A stretch of DNA of 64,000 nucleotides from Hydractinia symbiolongicarpus (lineage: Eukaryota; Cnidaria; Hydrozoa; Anthoathecata; Hydractiniidae), in assembly GCF_029227915.1 (NCBI RefSeq), contig NC_079879.1, positions 3,162,001 to 3,226,000 on the forward strand. The letters run 5' to 3'. Of the stretch, positions 31,741-44,477 are shown in pieces. How positions within the stretch are numbered: the stretch's first letter is position 1; the number at the start of each line of letters is the position of its first letter. A model generated the notes under the pieces. The model saw nothing but the letters and a program-made list of their open reading frames with translations, did not search any database and had not been told where the DNA came from. Made by a program: the position numbers and the translations under genes.

Positions 31741-33200
31741 ACAACATTTTCTGTTCATCATCAGAAACCAGCACTATATCTGGTAATATCACTTTGCGCA
31801 ATTTCTTGTACTAAATCAGAGTGACAGACTTGTAAATAATCCTACTCCTATTTGCAGCCGTGATTGGAGGAACTTTAATGAATGTGCTTTTCATGATGAT
31901 CTTGATAAGGTTAATTGGGATGATGTGTTGAAAATACCTTGTCAAAATGTTAATGCCACATTTGATAATTTTTCAAAGCAATTGAAGAACTACTAGATCT
32001 CCATGCGCCATTTAAACAATCCCCAAGTAAAAAGTACAGCGAAAAGTCCAATTCTCCATGGATGACCTGTGGTATTATCCGCTCAATCGAGGTTAGAAAT
32101 CGTCTATATAGATCTTTTTTGCATTGTAGAAATCCTATTCAGAAAGCTATTCATAAAGAAAAATATAATATCGTAATAGGATTGATTCTCTTTGCCGGCA
32201 AAGTAAGTGTAATTTTTATAGGAAATCTTTAATAACTAGTCGATAAAGCCCGTGGAATAATCCACTTAGGCAAAAGGTCAATAAAAAATGATGTATTGCT
32301 GATGTCAGCAGTGCAGTGCAGATAAAAAATTCGCGAAATTTGTTTATTTTTTGTCTGTAATGTGTAGAGGTTGAAACGCTGGTCAAAATAATGTACAGGA
32401 TCATATGTTTTCGACGAACGCCTAAGGAGATATCAGGGATTAAAATCTTTGCTGACGTCAGCAAAGACCCGTCGAAACACTAAAATTTAATTTTAGAAAT
32501 TTGTATACCTGTTGCCGTTATCGCATAGATCTTGAAATGCTGATCAAGAAATTGTATAGGATCATGTACTTTTGATAAACGGTTGCAGAGATATTAGGGT
32601 TTGAAGGTTTTTTGATAACGTCATCAACCCGTCCATTCCGAAACGGATTCGGGGATCCAGGTTAGGGAAAATTACCCATGTTGGTCCTACGTGGTCCCTA
32701 GTTACCGACGCGGTGAAAAATCATTGACGTCACTACCTCGTTTCCAAGTTATTTGCCCTCAAAGTTTTAGGTGCACTGTAATGGCTTCATTAATTTAATA
32801 TAAGATATTGACGTTAAAGTAGTGTTATTGACGTCGCGCCATAACGTCAGAAAATTTAACATATTAGACATGCCTTTTTCGGCAACATCAAAGGAAAATG
32901 AAGACATCCACTTTGCCTGTCACAGACACACGGAACTGGCGTATTATTATATAGATAATCTCAATAATTTATCCAATGTATGGAAAGGTGTAAGGTCCAT
33001 TATCTCACTAAAACAAAATAATAACTTTGTTCCCACCTCCCTGAACATCAATGGTTCTGTTTCTTCTAATCCTGGTCAAATTTCAAATGAATTCAATAAT
33101 TTTTCTCTTCTATTGCTGATAAAATCCGTTCTATAATACCCTTGCCAGCAAACATTTTTCTAGCTTTCTTAGGAAAACCCTATTCGCAAATCTTATACTT
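31741..33200 (+). pseudogene. Continuation of the LINE, interrupted
   Basis: Degenerate linker sequence between endonuclease and reverse transcriptase can be followed to about 32230 (RDWRNFNEC, DLDKVNWDDVL). It resumes at about 32880 with HTELAYYYIDNLNNLSNVWK, SIISLKQNNNFVP, and PGQISNEFNNFS. The reverse transcriptase palm motifs never appear, so the 3' part is missing, unlike the usual 5' truncation of LINEs. Confidence 0.7.
32232..32870. mobile_element. Insertion in the LINE with paired TGACGTCA repeats
   Basis: This block breaks the LINE linker. It contains two related segments of about 110 bases (32365-32476 and 32525-32637) sharing TTGAAA.GCTG.TCA, TA.AGGATCAT, GAGATAT.AGGG and a closing T..TGACGTCA..A..CCCGTC. 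Further TGACGTC words occur near 32728 and 32832. No coding capacity and no clear ends were found. Confidence 0.45.
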
Positions 33201-34724
33201 CTGCATAATAATTTATCACTATGGTAACGACTATTTGTTAACAATTTTTTTTCACATCTTCTGTTTATGCTGCACCTGTTCACTAACAATCGCAATTATA
33301 CACAGTTGAGCATGGATAAAACAAAAACAAACTCTAGAAACAAAAATCTTTTTGACTAGTGCTAGCTTGACGATGGGCAGTAAAAACCTTTTGCTTTAAT
33401 CTTCTTTTAGCTGGCGATTCAAGTATTTTTTTTTTGATTTTTTTTTTTTTTTTTGATGATATTCGCTGTTAACTTATAAACTAGTTTTGCAATATTTTTC
33501 ACAGTAAATTATATGTAACTTCGGAAGACAAAAAAGAAAAAGAAAATATCCTTATGGGAAATAGGAGAAAATCTTCAAAAGAATCTTTTAACTACATACG
33601 AAAATCATTTTCCTCTTTGAGTTGGCTATCATTTATATAACCTTAAACATAATTGAGTAGTAAAAATTGATACCCAAGATGAATACGTGTGAACAAATAT
33701 TTGATCTTTATCACATAACAAAAAAGTAATTTATGAAAAAAAAAATTGAGGGGGGATAATAAACTGTCTTAAATACATTTTTTTAAAAATATTTTTGCAC
33801 CATTTGAAAGCCCAGATCTTTTTCTATCTAATCACCGAAAAAAAAAATTTTTAAAACCTATTTTTTCGTATACTCACGCCTTAAGTCCCATATTTTGTAG
33901 TAAATATAATTGGCTCCTCCAATAAATTGGGAAATGAGATAAATTTTGATTGGGAAATAGCTGCGGCTACTGAGAACGCTGGATTACGCCCTGGGGATTT
34001 TTGGTTTTAGGAGAAGTTCTTGGTAATTACCTGGTTGTAGTTGGTAGTGGTTGAGGCCTACAGGTGCTAAACGTACTAATATCATAGTAATCAAGTAACT
34101 AATTTTAAAATTGTTCTCAAATTGCCTTACTTTGAGACGGAAGCTAATTTCAGGTTTAAACGGAGATGTAGTGCTTATGTCTGCATTGTCTCTGTTTGTA
34201 GTATAGAGGTCTAGTTCTCTCAATCAAGGAGTTGATATGGTTGATCAAAGGAGAGGCCTCTCCAATTATTAGAAAAAAGGATAGAATAAAGTTGAGGCTT
34301 TTTGTCTGATAAACACTTGCCTGGGTCATCTGTTACATTATGTTATTTGATGAGTTTTAATTAACCTGCCAGTGTTGTCAATTTCTGTCAAACAAAGGAA
34401 TACACCCAGGATGTGACTTAATTTATGCAACATAATCCAGTCTAAAAATCTTTAAATACAAATATATTGAATGCAAAAATTGCTTTTTAAAAAAAATAAA
34501 TAAAATAATCTCTTAATTATGTAAATATTATATAAATATTCTCAATTGCAAACTGCTTAAATCATGCGCTCTATATTTTATAAGCAGGAATATAAATTGT
34601 GTACACACCTTTTCTCGCAAGTTTAACTGTAGTTTTTATCGTCCTATGTAATTTTTTCTGTCACACCACCATATACGCCATGTTTGTTTACAGTCAGTTT
34701 ATATTATCAGATTTGTTTAATATC
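33200..34724. other. Intergenic, nothing firm
   Basis: Low-complexity T-rich tract at 33425-33455; a small similarity to the 666-1575 repeat near 34400-34500 (ATGCA.CATAAT..A.TCT). No supported gene. Confidence 0.35.
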
Positions 34725-34727
34725 TAA

Positions 34728-35562
34728 AGGCTGAAATACACTATCATTTTTCAATGATACATTCCAATGACATCAAAAATGACAAATTTTGGCGCAAATG
34801 CACTATTATTAAAAACATAACACTTAGCATGTTTTTCTTATGGACTCTGAAGAAGAAATAGCAACTGCTGTTGCTGTGTATATGTTATTAAAAAAGAGAG
34901 TCAAACGTAGGAAAAGAAAGCAAAGAAATGTATGGGTGAAGCCATGGTTAAATAGTCGAAATGAACTTGGCACAATACTCTCATGTATGAACTGTGCGTG
35001 GAGGAAATTGAAGAGTATACGCGATTTTTAAGAATGCCGCCGAATATTTTTGATGAGCTCCTTAATCTCATAGAAGTTGACATTGAGAAAAAAAAAACAA
35101 CGCATTCACGAGACCCAATTTCTGCTAAAGTGAAACTAGCGGCAACTTTGAAGTTTTTATCATGTGGGATACCTTTGAATACCTTGTGACTTCTTCCCTT
35201 CTCGTTTCTGTCCCGTATCCCACAAACTGGGATGGTTTCTCTAAATCTCAATAAAATTTTCAGTCGCTTCTTTCGTCTTCATTCTCGGGTGAATTATCTT
35301 GTTCAAATCTTTGTTCTCAACTATGTGTACGCCGTAAACCTATATCACGTGCAACAAACATTTGTGTGAGAACAATGGATTCGATTTAAAACAATAGAAA
35401 AAAATGTCATTAAAAAATTAAAAGTTGAACATGTTCAACTTTTAATTTTTAAGGATCATTGGAAATGAGAGTGTAAAAAATGACATTTTTTCCTGTATAC
35501 ACTGTCTTTTTTCAATGAGAATTGGAAAATGATCATTGAAAAATGATAGTGTATTTCAGCCT
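34728..35562 (+). mobile_element. PIF/Harbinger element, internally deleted
   Basis: The ends are AGGCTGAAATACACTATCAT and its exact inverse, continuing through TTTTTCAATGAT. TAA stands on both sides (34725-34727 and 35563-35565), the 3-bp duplication of PIF/Harbinger. At 835 bases it is far shorter than an autonomous copy. It holds the start of a transposase, an inner palindrome at 35412-35450, and no Myb-like second ORF. Confidence 0.9.
34840..35187 (+). pseudogene. Harbinger transposase N-terminus, frameshifted
   Basis: ATG at 34840 opens MDSEEEIATAVAVYMLLKKR. A basic run and VWVKPWLNSRNELGTILSC follow, the typical start of HARBI1/ALP1-like nucleases. A one-base shift near 34985 moves to ELCVEEIEEYTRFLRMPPNI, FDELLNLIE and KVKLAATLKFLSCG. 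The DDE catalytic part is deleted. The domesticated HARBI1 gene is excluded by the intact TIRs and TAA duplication. Confidence 0.85.
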
Positions 35563-35967
35563 TAACTATGTTCTTTTTTGTGTGGTTTATAAATGTTCAG
35601 TTACCCTTTTTCCTCTATTATATACCTTATTATTATGTTGTTCTTAGGTATGATCATTAACAGTCTTGATGTGGCAATTAAATTTAGAATATATATATTT
35701 AGTTCAAGCTGTTAAAATACTTCCTCTCAACCTATCTAAGGTGTTGTTCAACAATCCATTTTGTTTAAGTAAATAAACTCAAATTTAATATTTTCCATCA
35801 AAAGACATTCAGAGCAATTTTGATAAGTTGGTAGGTTTATTTGTTGTTTTTTGACAGGCTTGTCCTTTTTATTTTTTTACCTTCATCATATACTCTTTAA
35901 TGCTTGGATTTTGTCGGTACTTATGTCAATTTTAATGTGCAAAAACGGAAGATATGTTATAAGTCAT

Positions 35968-36800
35968 TCATGTCACTATTATTGCCACTATCCTAACATC
36001 ACCACCAGAAAGAAAACGTGTGGTTCGTGCTAATTCTTCGTCTATGGATTGTTGTTTTGGTATAAACAAATGCACAGAACATCTAACTTCATGATACAAG
36101 AGCTTTTTTTGTAACAGAAAATAAAAATAAAATGCCAAAATATTAAGTGCAATTTTATATTGGTAATGGTTTCTTACCAATTTTAAAAGTTCTGATAACA
36201 TCATGTGAAAAATGCTGACATCAGCAGAAAAAAGTTTTCGGTTTTCCTCAAGAGCATTATCAGATGCTTCAGTGGTCTCTAACAAATTTCTCTTTTTTTT
36301 TGTTGTTTTTGAACAGAGACATGTATGGCTCACCTGACTCCTTGTAGGCTAGTAAAACTATGTTTTGATATAAATATATATATATTGTGCCAGCAGTTCT
36401 TTCGTCACTGAGATTCTTTAAAGCCTTAAAGTGATTTTTAACCTTCACAGAATAAACTGCCTGTATTTCCATCAGTTGACAACAAATTCCAATTGTATTT
36501 CAGTTATTTCATCTTTATATTTCATTTGCTCAAAGTTTGATTGAGGCAGGTGATCTGAATTCATGGACTCACGGACCATTTTCTGTTTGTTTGCATATAA
36601 TCTTATTGTGCTTTTTTTGCGTTGGGATACCCGAAAGTCAACACTTTGTCCTTTTTTTATCAGTTTCAACTGCAACTGTTGGTTTTTGTTCATAGAACTA
36701 TAAAAGTCGCTTCTCACCACTTCATCTCTCTCGCATTTATCATTTACCAATAACTGGAACTCAGTGGATAACACATTAGTTTTGTGTAGACAGTTGCAGC
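35968..36800 (-). CDS. Unidentified minus-strand open frames
   Basis: Three neighbouring frames look more protein-like than chance. At 36774-36472: FYSSMNKNQQLQLKLIKKGQ, VSQRKKSTIRLYANKQKM and SDHLPQSNFEQMKYKDE, ending LEFVVN and stop. At 36472-36269: MEIQAVYSVK then a possible GTTAAA donor. At about 36290-36180: NLLETTEASDNALEENRKLF, SIFHMMLSELLKL and a GTAAGA donor. The first frame is open upstream with a Cys cluster (CCNC). They could be exons of one gene or of an old transposon. No family recognised and no continuous model built. Confidence 0.3.
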
Positions 36801-37376
36801 ATCCTTCTGTTTGTTGGGGTAAACTATGATATGTTAGTAAGTTTAAGGTTTACATAAGGTTGCAACCATGATTCGGAGAGTAGATTTATTTTTAATGGGG
36901 CAGAGAATTAGTTGCACTGTGGTTAAGCAACAAGTCAACTTCACCAATGGCTGTGTTCGTAGTATTCTTTTAGCTTAGGAAGTAATAAAAGTGTTTGTAA
37001 AAGTATGGTACTTGAAATTGTTGTCAGGATGAAGTATTCTATGCTATCTGTATAAGTTCTCCAGCTTTAGTTTGATGGCTGAGATACATTAATTGTTGAT
37101 TGCCTTAGCATTATTCCAGACTTTAAAAAGTGTGGTTTTGCACTATTAGCTAACTTTTTGGCTGCAAACCATGTCTAATTGATAAATGTGCTCCTTGGTC
37201 ACCTGGACAACAGGTGATGGAGTTTGTTCAGGTCAGCTTATTACCATTTAACTGTTAACCTCTATCTAACAGCCAATCCACAAACTGAGGAGTTGGTATA
37301 TAAAGGGTTAACTCTACCACAAGTATTCAATAATGGATTTAATATTGTTTGTATTCCAGATTTTTTGTTTTTAGGT
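36801..37376. promoter_or_regulatory. Upstream region of the aminopeptidase gene
   Basis: It contains the promoter and 5' UTR of the plus-strand gene by position only. TTTTTAG at 37368-37374 directly before the ATG looks like a splice acceptor, so a 5' non-coding exon probably lies further up. Confidence 0.4.
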
Positions 37377-40300
37377 ATGGCTCGTCTAAGTTACACAATC
37401 GAGTATGCAGAAGCGATTACGGATGCTTACGACTCTGTAGTAGTTGTTGGAGAAAATTTGAAACAGGAGCATTATGCTGCATTTACTAAACCATATTTGC
37501 AAGCAATAAAAGCATTGTCAGCAGTAAATACATTTAACTCTAAAGCTGATATTAACCGCATGTTTTTGATGGTGCTGACTCATAAAAAATTTTTTTAGAA
37601 TGATCAAAGTGTGTTATCAAATGTAACAGCAACTAGTTTAGCAGAAGGTGCTGTCAAATTTATGGTAGGGGAACAGTTGTGTTTTCAAGTTAAAAGGGCT
37701 CAGAAAACTTATTAAATTTGATAAAAAATACTGCTCATTCTGAATGAGTATACAAGTTATTTGTAATTTTATTTTTGTGGTCAGGTGTGGTCTCCCACTG
37801 GCCCAGTCAATCGTGATTATGATGACGTAAGAAGATACCAAGATGCTGCATTGGCTGGAATCAAACGGTAAGTAGGGATGGGGAAAATTCACGGAATATA
37901 TATACCTTGTACTCTGGTGCATTCCTGTCACTTATTTTTGGACTACATACAAAATATCTGAATAAATGAAAATACAGCTTTTTTACGGGTTACTGCATAT
38001 GTCCTATTCATTCAATACTTGATCCCTTACCACATGGTTTTTTGTTTACCCTGTAAGTCTGGGTGCATGTGGTGTTTATGAATAATGTTGAATGGTAAAA
38101 ACAAAACAGCATGCAATACAGTGTACAAAACATGTTACACAAACATGAATAAAGTAAAAAATAGCACTAGGAATGTAGATGTAAATCAACTTTAAAAATT
38201 TTAATTTTAGGTTAATTTAAGGTGCACGATTAAAGGAATGTGCCTAGTCTGTGAAGAGCTGCTACTTTACAGATATTCATTGACTTCTCTGAAATTGATT
38301 TGCAAACTTAGGAATTTATTTAAAAATATCCAAAAAATTAAGGAGAATGACCTGACATTGATTATTATTTTTGCCCTGACTTTGAGCTTTTATATTATAT
38401 GTACATATTACATGTTACAGAGCATTGCGAGCTGGAAAAGAATCACCACTGCTGGTAGTTTATCATGCTGATCAACATTTAACTTCGACAAAGTACAAGG
38501 ATGTCCTTCTTGTGTCCTTGTTAGCTGCTTGTGAAGCTGTATACGTGGTTAGTTAAAAATATTGCTTAGTCTTTGCTTGCTATTAATTCATCTTTCATTT
38601 TAAAGGATTTTAAAGTTGGAGAAGAGCAAATTTTTTTTCGTTTTTTTTTTTTGAATGTTACTGTCCAATCAATATGTGTTCTGCTTGTTTACACAAAGTT
38701 TGTGTAAATGCTGAGGAACAAAGCCTTACTATGCCTCTCAACTCCACAAAGCCCTACAGTAACATAGTTTTTTGTTCCGTATGAAATACAAATATTCTAC
38801 TGCATGTTTGCATTATATTTCCAGATGTGGCTATGTTATAGATTTTCTGTATTCGGTTAATTTTACACACAGGAAACCCTCAAATTTTAGGTAATACTAT
38901 AAATTGTAAACATTTTTAACAATTAACTGCATGTGATGTTTTGTTTAGCCAATTGAAGTCAGAGAAGCACAACCAGAGAAAGCAACGAAAATTAATAAAT
39001 TAGGAGTTAACTCGTTGGAGCTTCAAAAAACAGAGGTAGAAAGTCAATTATGACCAACTTCTCATGACTAAGTTCTCTGGAACGCTTTAATTTAATAAAA
39101 TTTTTATATATTTTGTTTAACTTCAGGGGGACGTGTTGGTTGAAAAAGCTGTTGGAATCGAAATTGGACGGTTTGTAATATATGTCTAGCTTTCATAATT
39201 TATGCACAAGGTTTTTTTCGAAATACCCGGCACATATTTTTATGCTTTCGTGTTTTTTTGTAGAGTGATCGCCCGAGATATTGGTGGGTCTGATCCTGAA
39301 CGAATGTCTGCAGAAAGGACGGAGCAATATGTTGCAAAAATGTTTAAAGATACTTGTATTAAGGTGAAAGGTTGAACAAGTTTAGGCATATGTAGTCTTC
39401 GTAGTTTGGACAATACACCAGATATCCTTTCTTCCAGATAAATGTAACAAAAGGCCAAGATGCTTTTGAGAAAGATTACCCACTGTTTGCTGCTGTTAAC
39501 CGCTGTGCTGATCGTAAGTTAATTTTGTTAATTTTTTTTTTTTTTTTTTTTTTGCAGTTTTACAAAAAAGAGGAAAAAATTACTATTTTTGCGTAAACCA
39601 TTTGTGTATTTCAGACATCGAAAGACACAGAGGTCGTATAATCTACCTAGAATACTGTGGCGATGAAATTAAGGAGACCTATCTTTTTGTGGGAAAGGTT
39701 GTTTTTTCTTCTTCTTTTTTGTTATATGTATATACACCTTAATACCTTAATCTGAGTAACACCACAAGTTAAAGTTTGATAAAATTTTTGCTCACTCACG
39801 GAATTGGGAAATTATATCTTAATGCTTTGCGTACTTGTGTTTTCAAATGGAGATCTATTATCCGCACATTAAGTTTTTACCTGAACCACACATATTAGGC
39901 TTACTTTCTAGGATTTTCTAACTTCTTGTTTGCTATTTAGGGTGTAACTTACGATACCGGTGGGGCAGATGTCAAAGCCGGTGGGCATATGGCTGGTATG
40001 CATCGGTAAATATATTTTTACTTTCATTTGTTGGAGATCATGCGTACATGAATTTCCCTTTTAAAAAAAAATTGACCCCTTTTTACAAGTAACTACTGAA
40101 AAACAAAAGTGGATCTCCCCAATGACAGTGCCCCCACCCTTGAAACATTTAAAATATGGTGCTGTGTTTGGGTGCAACAATACAGCAACATAAATGTCTT
40201 TTTTTTTTGTTCAGTGACAAATGTGGTGCGGCAACAGTAGCTGGGATATTTGGGGTAAGTGATTTTTGAGTCTGCTGTCGCTTACGTAGCATCTTTTTAA

Positions 40301-43093
40301 CAGTTGTTAATATTATGTTCTAGATGCTAGCTCACCTGAAGCCCAAGGGTGTTAAAGTTGTTGGTCGCATGGCTATGGTGAGGAATAGTATCGGAGCAGG
40401 TTTGTCCTTTTCGTGTACTCTTATTCTATTTCCAGCAAGAAATTTTCTGGTCAAATTAGGCTTTGACGGGGAGTAAATTCATTTCATTAGGAGACGGATC
40501 ACATGGGACCCGAAGTGAACTTAGACCAATTTAAATCACTTTGGTCGACGTGTTTCTAAAGATTGTTTATATGATTTTTCATTACTTCAAGTAGCGTTTA
40601 ACTTCGGTCAAATTTAACAAAGTTAGAACGCTACGTATTTTCATATTCCTATAAACAAACATGATGGCATATCCCGTATAATTAAATTATTTTTAGAATA
40701 TTCGATAGATTTGAAATAGTCATTCCTCTCTAGTAAACTTCAAACAAACCATGGGAATTTTGGTAATATTTCAACGCCCGACGCACTGCCCACAAATCAC
40801 ATAATGAGCTTACCGTTCTTGTTACTTTTTTCTTATTAGATGCCTACGTTGCTGACGAAATTATCACTTCGGCTGCCGGTGTTCGAGTCAGGGTTGGTAA
40901 CACTGATGCTGAAGGTAGAATGGCAATGACTGACCCGCTGCATCACACAAAACAACAGGTAGTTATATTACAGTTGATGACTTTAGGCACATAGGTAATT
41001 ACATAGTATGTAGAGGATTGCCTAAGAAAACTAAGTGGGACCATATACAAAAATATTCTTTTCTATAGTGGATTAGTTCTTAAAAATGATTTAAAGAAAT
41101 CACACACTTAAATTTTTGTGGTTGAAGGCCTACGAAACGTAATTAGATCACAGTTAATGACTTTGGATGTGAAGGTCATGTAACATTTATTATGAAGAAC
41201 AATAAGAATGTGAGCAAGACTAGTTTTACCTTTAAGGCGTTGGAAGAAGTGAAGCCACATTTGTTTACAATTGCAACTTTGACAGGACATGCAATCATCG
41301 CCATGGGTGATGCGTACTCTGTAAGTATCACCTATGTTAGTGTGTCAGCTGTTGTTGTTGAGAAGTAAAGAAATTTTGATATAATTTAGATCGTGTTAGA
41401 TAATGGACCAGCAGAAGTAGAGGGATTTGCAAGACATATTCAACAAAGTATGTTTTATGTGTCGCATTAAAAGTTCCTCCGAACAAATGTCAGTTCTTAT
41501 CTTGTTTTGTTGTTTTTTAGTTGGCGCAAGCCTGTCTAATCCATTTGAAGTTTCAATGTTGAGACGAGAGGTTAGTGAACACACATTTTATTCAAGTTGT
41601 GTTAATGGGTTAATTTGAAGCACACTAAGAATGGATTTTATTTTTGACAAATAAAATAAGGTAATTCTCTAGACTAGACATGGTCGGCAAGAGTCATCCT
41701 CGCATGTTTAGGTTTAAAAAATATTCTTGAAATGTACGTAAAATTCTGAATGGTTAAATATTGTCCAGGTTACAGAATGTAAAAATGTTAAAGTTTTCTG
41801 TCTACCGTTTTGTAAACAATTCGCTAGTCATTTACTTTGCGAATCTAAACTTTTGCGAACAGAAAACTTTTACCTTTCACAAAATATTATGTTTGTGAGC
41901 AGAGTTAACCTTAAAAATTTAAAGAACCTTAAAACGTATTCTTTTATTTTCAAAACCTTTTTTCTCGAATCGATGCTGTTGGATACAAACCCCTTTAAAT
42001 TTGTATTTTTTAACCTTTAAGAAGTATCAAACGCGACTGTAATTTTCTCCACTTCTCATTTTTGTTACGCACAGGATTACAATTTCGTTGCTGGTCGAAA
42101 TGAATACGAGGATGTCATACAGTGTAACAACAAACCATCATCTGGCACCCCACGTGGCCACCAATTCCCTGCAGCTTTTATGATTCGCTCTTCTGGACTC
42201 GATAAGGTAAATATAGAACGGTTTTTAAACAAAATTTACTTGGCTTACTTTAGTTGCAAAACCTTATTTAAACAGTAAATTAACTAATTACAAATTTTGT
42301 GCGAATCACCGTGATAATTTTTTGCCCTCGTGTTTTTTGGTAACGTTCTAAGGGGCTGTTTATATGGAGGCAGGCTGGCTACGCAAACTGGCTGGCTTTT
42401 AACTTGTGTTTATATATATAAAAAAACTACTTCATTTAGGCGGGCTGGCTCTGAACAATGAAACATTAAATAATGTAGAACAAAAGAAATACTTTTCAAA
42501 ACAAAAGATTTTAATTAGTTGAGCATCATAAACCATCTCGCCTAGGCGGGCTAGTACGCTTTGTTACTGTTTATATGAGAGAATGTTCATCCCGCCTACC
42601 AGGATCCTGCCTCTGAGAAATAGATCTCGTTTACTGAGCCAGCCTGTTTGACCATATAAACGGATGAGCAAAAAATATGAGGAAAACGAGGAACAAGCGA
42701 GATCTCGGTAAACGGGCAAGCCCGCTTGATTTAATTTTCGTGAAACAGCTAAAATGGCTCTGGAGTTACTAAATGACGAATAAAATTTTGAAAATTGTTT
42801 TAAAAAGTAGCTAGAGCACTTGTTTTATTAATAAAAACAAAAAAACTTTCAAATCACAAAAATAAGTTTCTTTCCTTAAGAAAAGTTTCAGAGGGTTAAA
42901 CCTTCGCGTTTCTTCCATAAATTTAATCATCGTAAATTTAACACTATCTTTAAATTTTTGTTAGCATGGCATTGATTCTGACCGTCCATTGAAGTATTCT
43001 CACGTGGATATTGCAGGATCATCAGGACCTTACCCTGGCATGCCGACTGCAGCACCTTTGATTGCGTTCGGAAGATTAATGAAGGCTTTTTAA
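37377..43093 (+). CDS. M17 leucyl aminopeptidase-like, 18 exons, 521 aa
   Basis: A zinc exopeptidase releasing N-terminal residues. Exons: 37377-37523, 37599-37664, 37785-37867, 38421-38547, 38949-39035, 39127-39170, 39264-39363, 39438-39513, 39615-39697, 39941-40005, 40215-40254, 40324-40399, 40840-40958, 41237-41320, 41390-41447, 41521-41570, 42075-42206, 42965-43093. All junctions are GT-AG and in phase. The active site is intact: KGVTYDTGGADVK (Lys271, Asp276, Lys283), HRDKCGAA (Asp294) and the signature NTDAEGR (Asp354, Glu356, Arg358) align with bovine LAP Lys250, Asp255, Lys262, Asp273, Asp332, Glu334, Arg336. DTGGADVKAGGHMAGMHRDK is the variant of the C. elegans W07G4.4 type, not classical LAP3. 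Probably cytosolic; no signal peptide is seen. ATG follows closely on TTTTTAG. Confidence 0.95.
42352..42668. mobile_element. MITE in aminopeptidase intron 17
   Basis: The left end GGGGCTGTTTATATGG with GCAGGCTGGC is matched by the right-hand inverse GCCAGCCTGTTTGACCATAT and AAACGG. GGCGGGCTGGCT words recur in both directions. The ends are imperfect and the target duplication is not certain. Confidence 0.55.
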
Positions 43094-43984
43094 AATTGGA
43101 ATTTTAGTAAACTAATATCATAATATTTGCGACTTGCAAAAATTTTCGGTTACTGCCTTTTAAGTCCCTATGCGCTGGTCTTGTAACGTTTTACACAGCG
43201 AAAAGGACCCGAGTTACGTTTTTGTCTACGAGTGTTTGGCGGTGGAAATGACGAAAATTCTTTAAAAAAAAGTACTGTCGCAAGTATCACGCATATTAAA
43301 TTTTATATAAAAAGAATATAAATTTAGAATTTAAAAATATAATTTGGATATAAATAATGAAGTCTTTTACTGTATTAGTGTGATGAGATCATTTACTTCT
43401 TTTTGGCACACCGTCTTGTTTGAATTGTCTAATAATAATAATCTTAAACACTGCTTGTTTTCTCCCTATTATATAGATATACGCCATGTAAGATATTCTT
43501 ATATTATATATTATTCTTACGCCCGTAATTGCCTGATTTTTTCCTATTCCGCGATATAAATTTTTAATATATATGCCTTGGTCAGATCTTTTGCAGGGCA
43601 GGGCAACGTACGTGTTTCTACGCGAAGATTCTAATTGACAACAATGAATAACATTTTTATCTCAATATTATAATCGCCTTGGTCAGATATAAATCTTTTG
43701 CAGGGCAATTACCGTGCATAGATTATTTCGCAGGTATAATTCTCCTGAAATTACGAGCGAGTTCGAATCGAAAGGGTAAAATGCCTTGGATAAAAGTTGT
43801 AGGAATCCACCTAGTTTGAACCGGTTGTCAGTCACTTCTACACTTGAGCTAAATCCATTTGTTAATGTAGTTAATGCAAACCTAGCCGTGTGACCTTTGC
43901 GCTTTCTTGTTCACATAAACTGCCTCATGTTCTTATCAGCATGCGGTGAAGAAAAAGGCCTAATGTAAGTTTGGGATTCCATCC
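43094..43984. other. 3' flank of the aminopeptidase gene
   Basis: It includes the 3' UTR by position. Two copies of a GCCTTGGTCAGAT...CTTTTGCAGGGCA unit occur at 43576-43606 and 43677-43709. Nothing else. Confidence 0.5.
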
Positions 43985-44245
43985 AATCTTAGCAGCGGAG
44001 ATGGTGTAGTGGTAACGCATTCGAACTTGCAATCTTAAGGTTTCAGGTTCGAGTCTATGCAGTGTGATCAGCCCATTTGGTGCGACCGCTAACCGGCTTG
44101 TATGGGAGGGAAGCAAGTTAGAGCAATGCTATACGTATCTCTGGCGGTAATGTAACATAGTTACAGTCGGAGGGAAGAAGAGCCAACCGTTAGGATGGAA
44201 TCCCCAAGGAGGATAACACTTCCCGTTACTTACTTACTTACCATA
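43985..44245 (+). mobile_element. tRNA-derived SINE with (TTAC)n tail
   Basis: The head has GGTGTAGTGGTAACGCATTC (A-box-like) and, 40 bases on, GGTTCGAGTC (B box). The body ends AAGGAGGATAACACTTCCCG followed by TTAC repeats. The head differs from the 16985 SINE family. It lies between the converging aminopeptidase and PIF1 genes. Confidence 0.75.
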
Positions 44246-44477
44246 ACGACCTGCGGTAAACCGAATGCAACGCCATGGTCCAGACGCGTCACAACGCAAA
44301 AAAAATTGTGAATTTAGCTTTAAAGCCAAAAAGAGAAACATAACTGTTCTTATCCAAGAATGTAATCACGCGCTTAAGGTATAAAAAATATGTACAAATT
44401 ATTTACACGCGAAAAACATGTTGTAATGGACACCCCCGAACAGTGCATGAATGTGCTAATTAATGACATTGATAAAG

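Noticed and set aside
34840-35187. Possible domesticated HARBI1 gene
   Set aside because: Frameshift, missing catalytic half, intact TIRs and TAA duplication mark it as a transposon remnant.
37777-37931. Minus-strand frames across the aminopeptidase exons and many others at 57493-58029, 61575-61853, 62416-62739
   Set aside because: They are antisense shadows of exons with solid family matches on the other strand.
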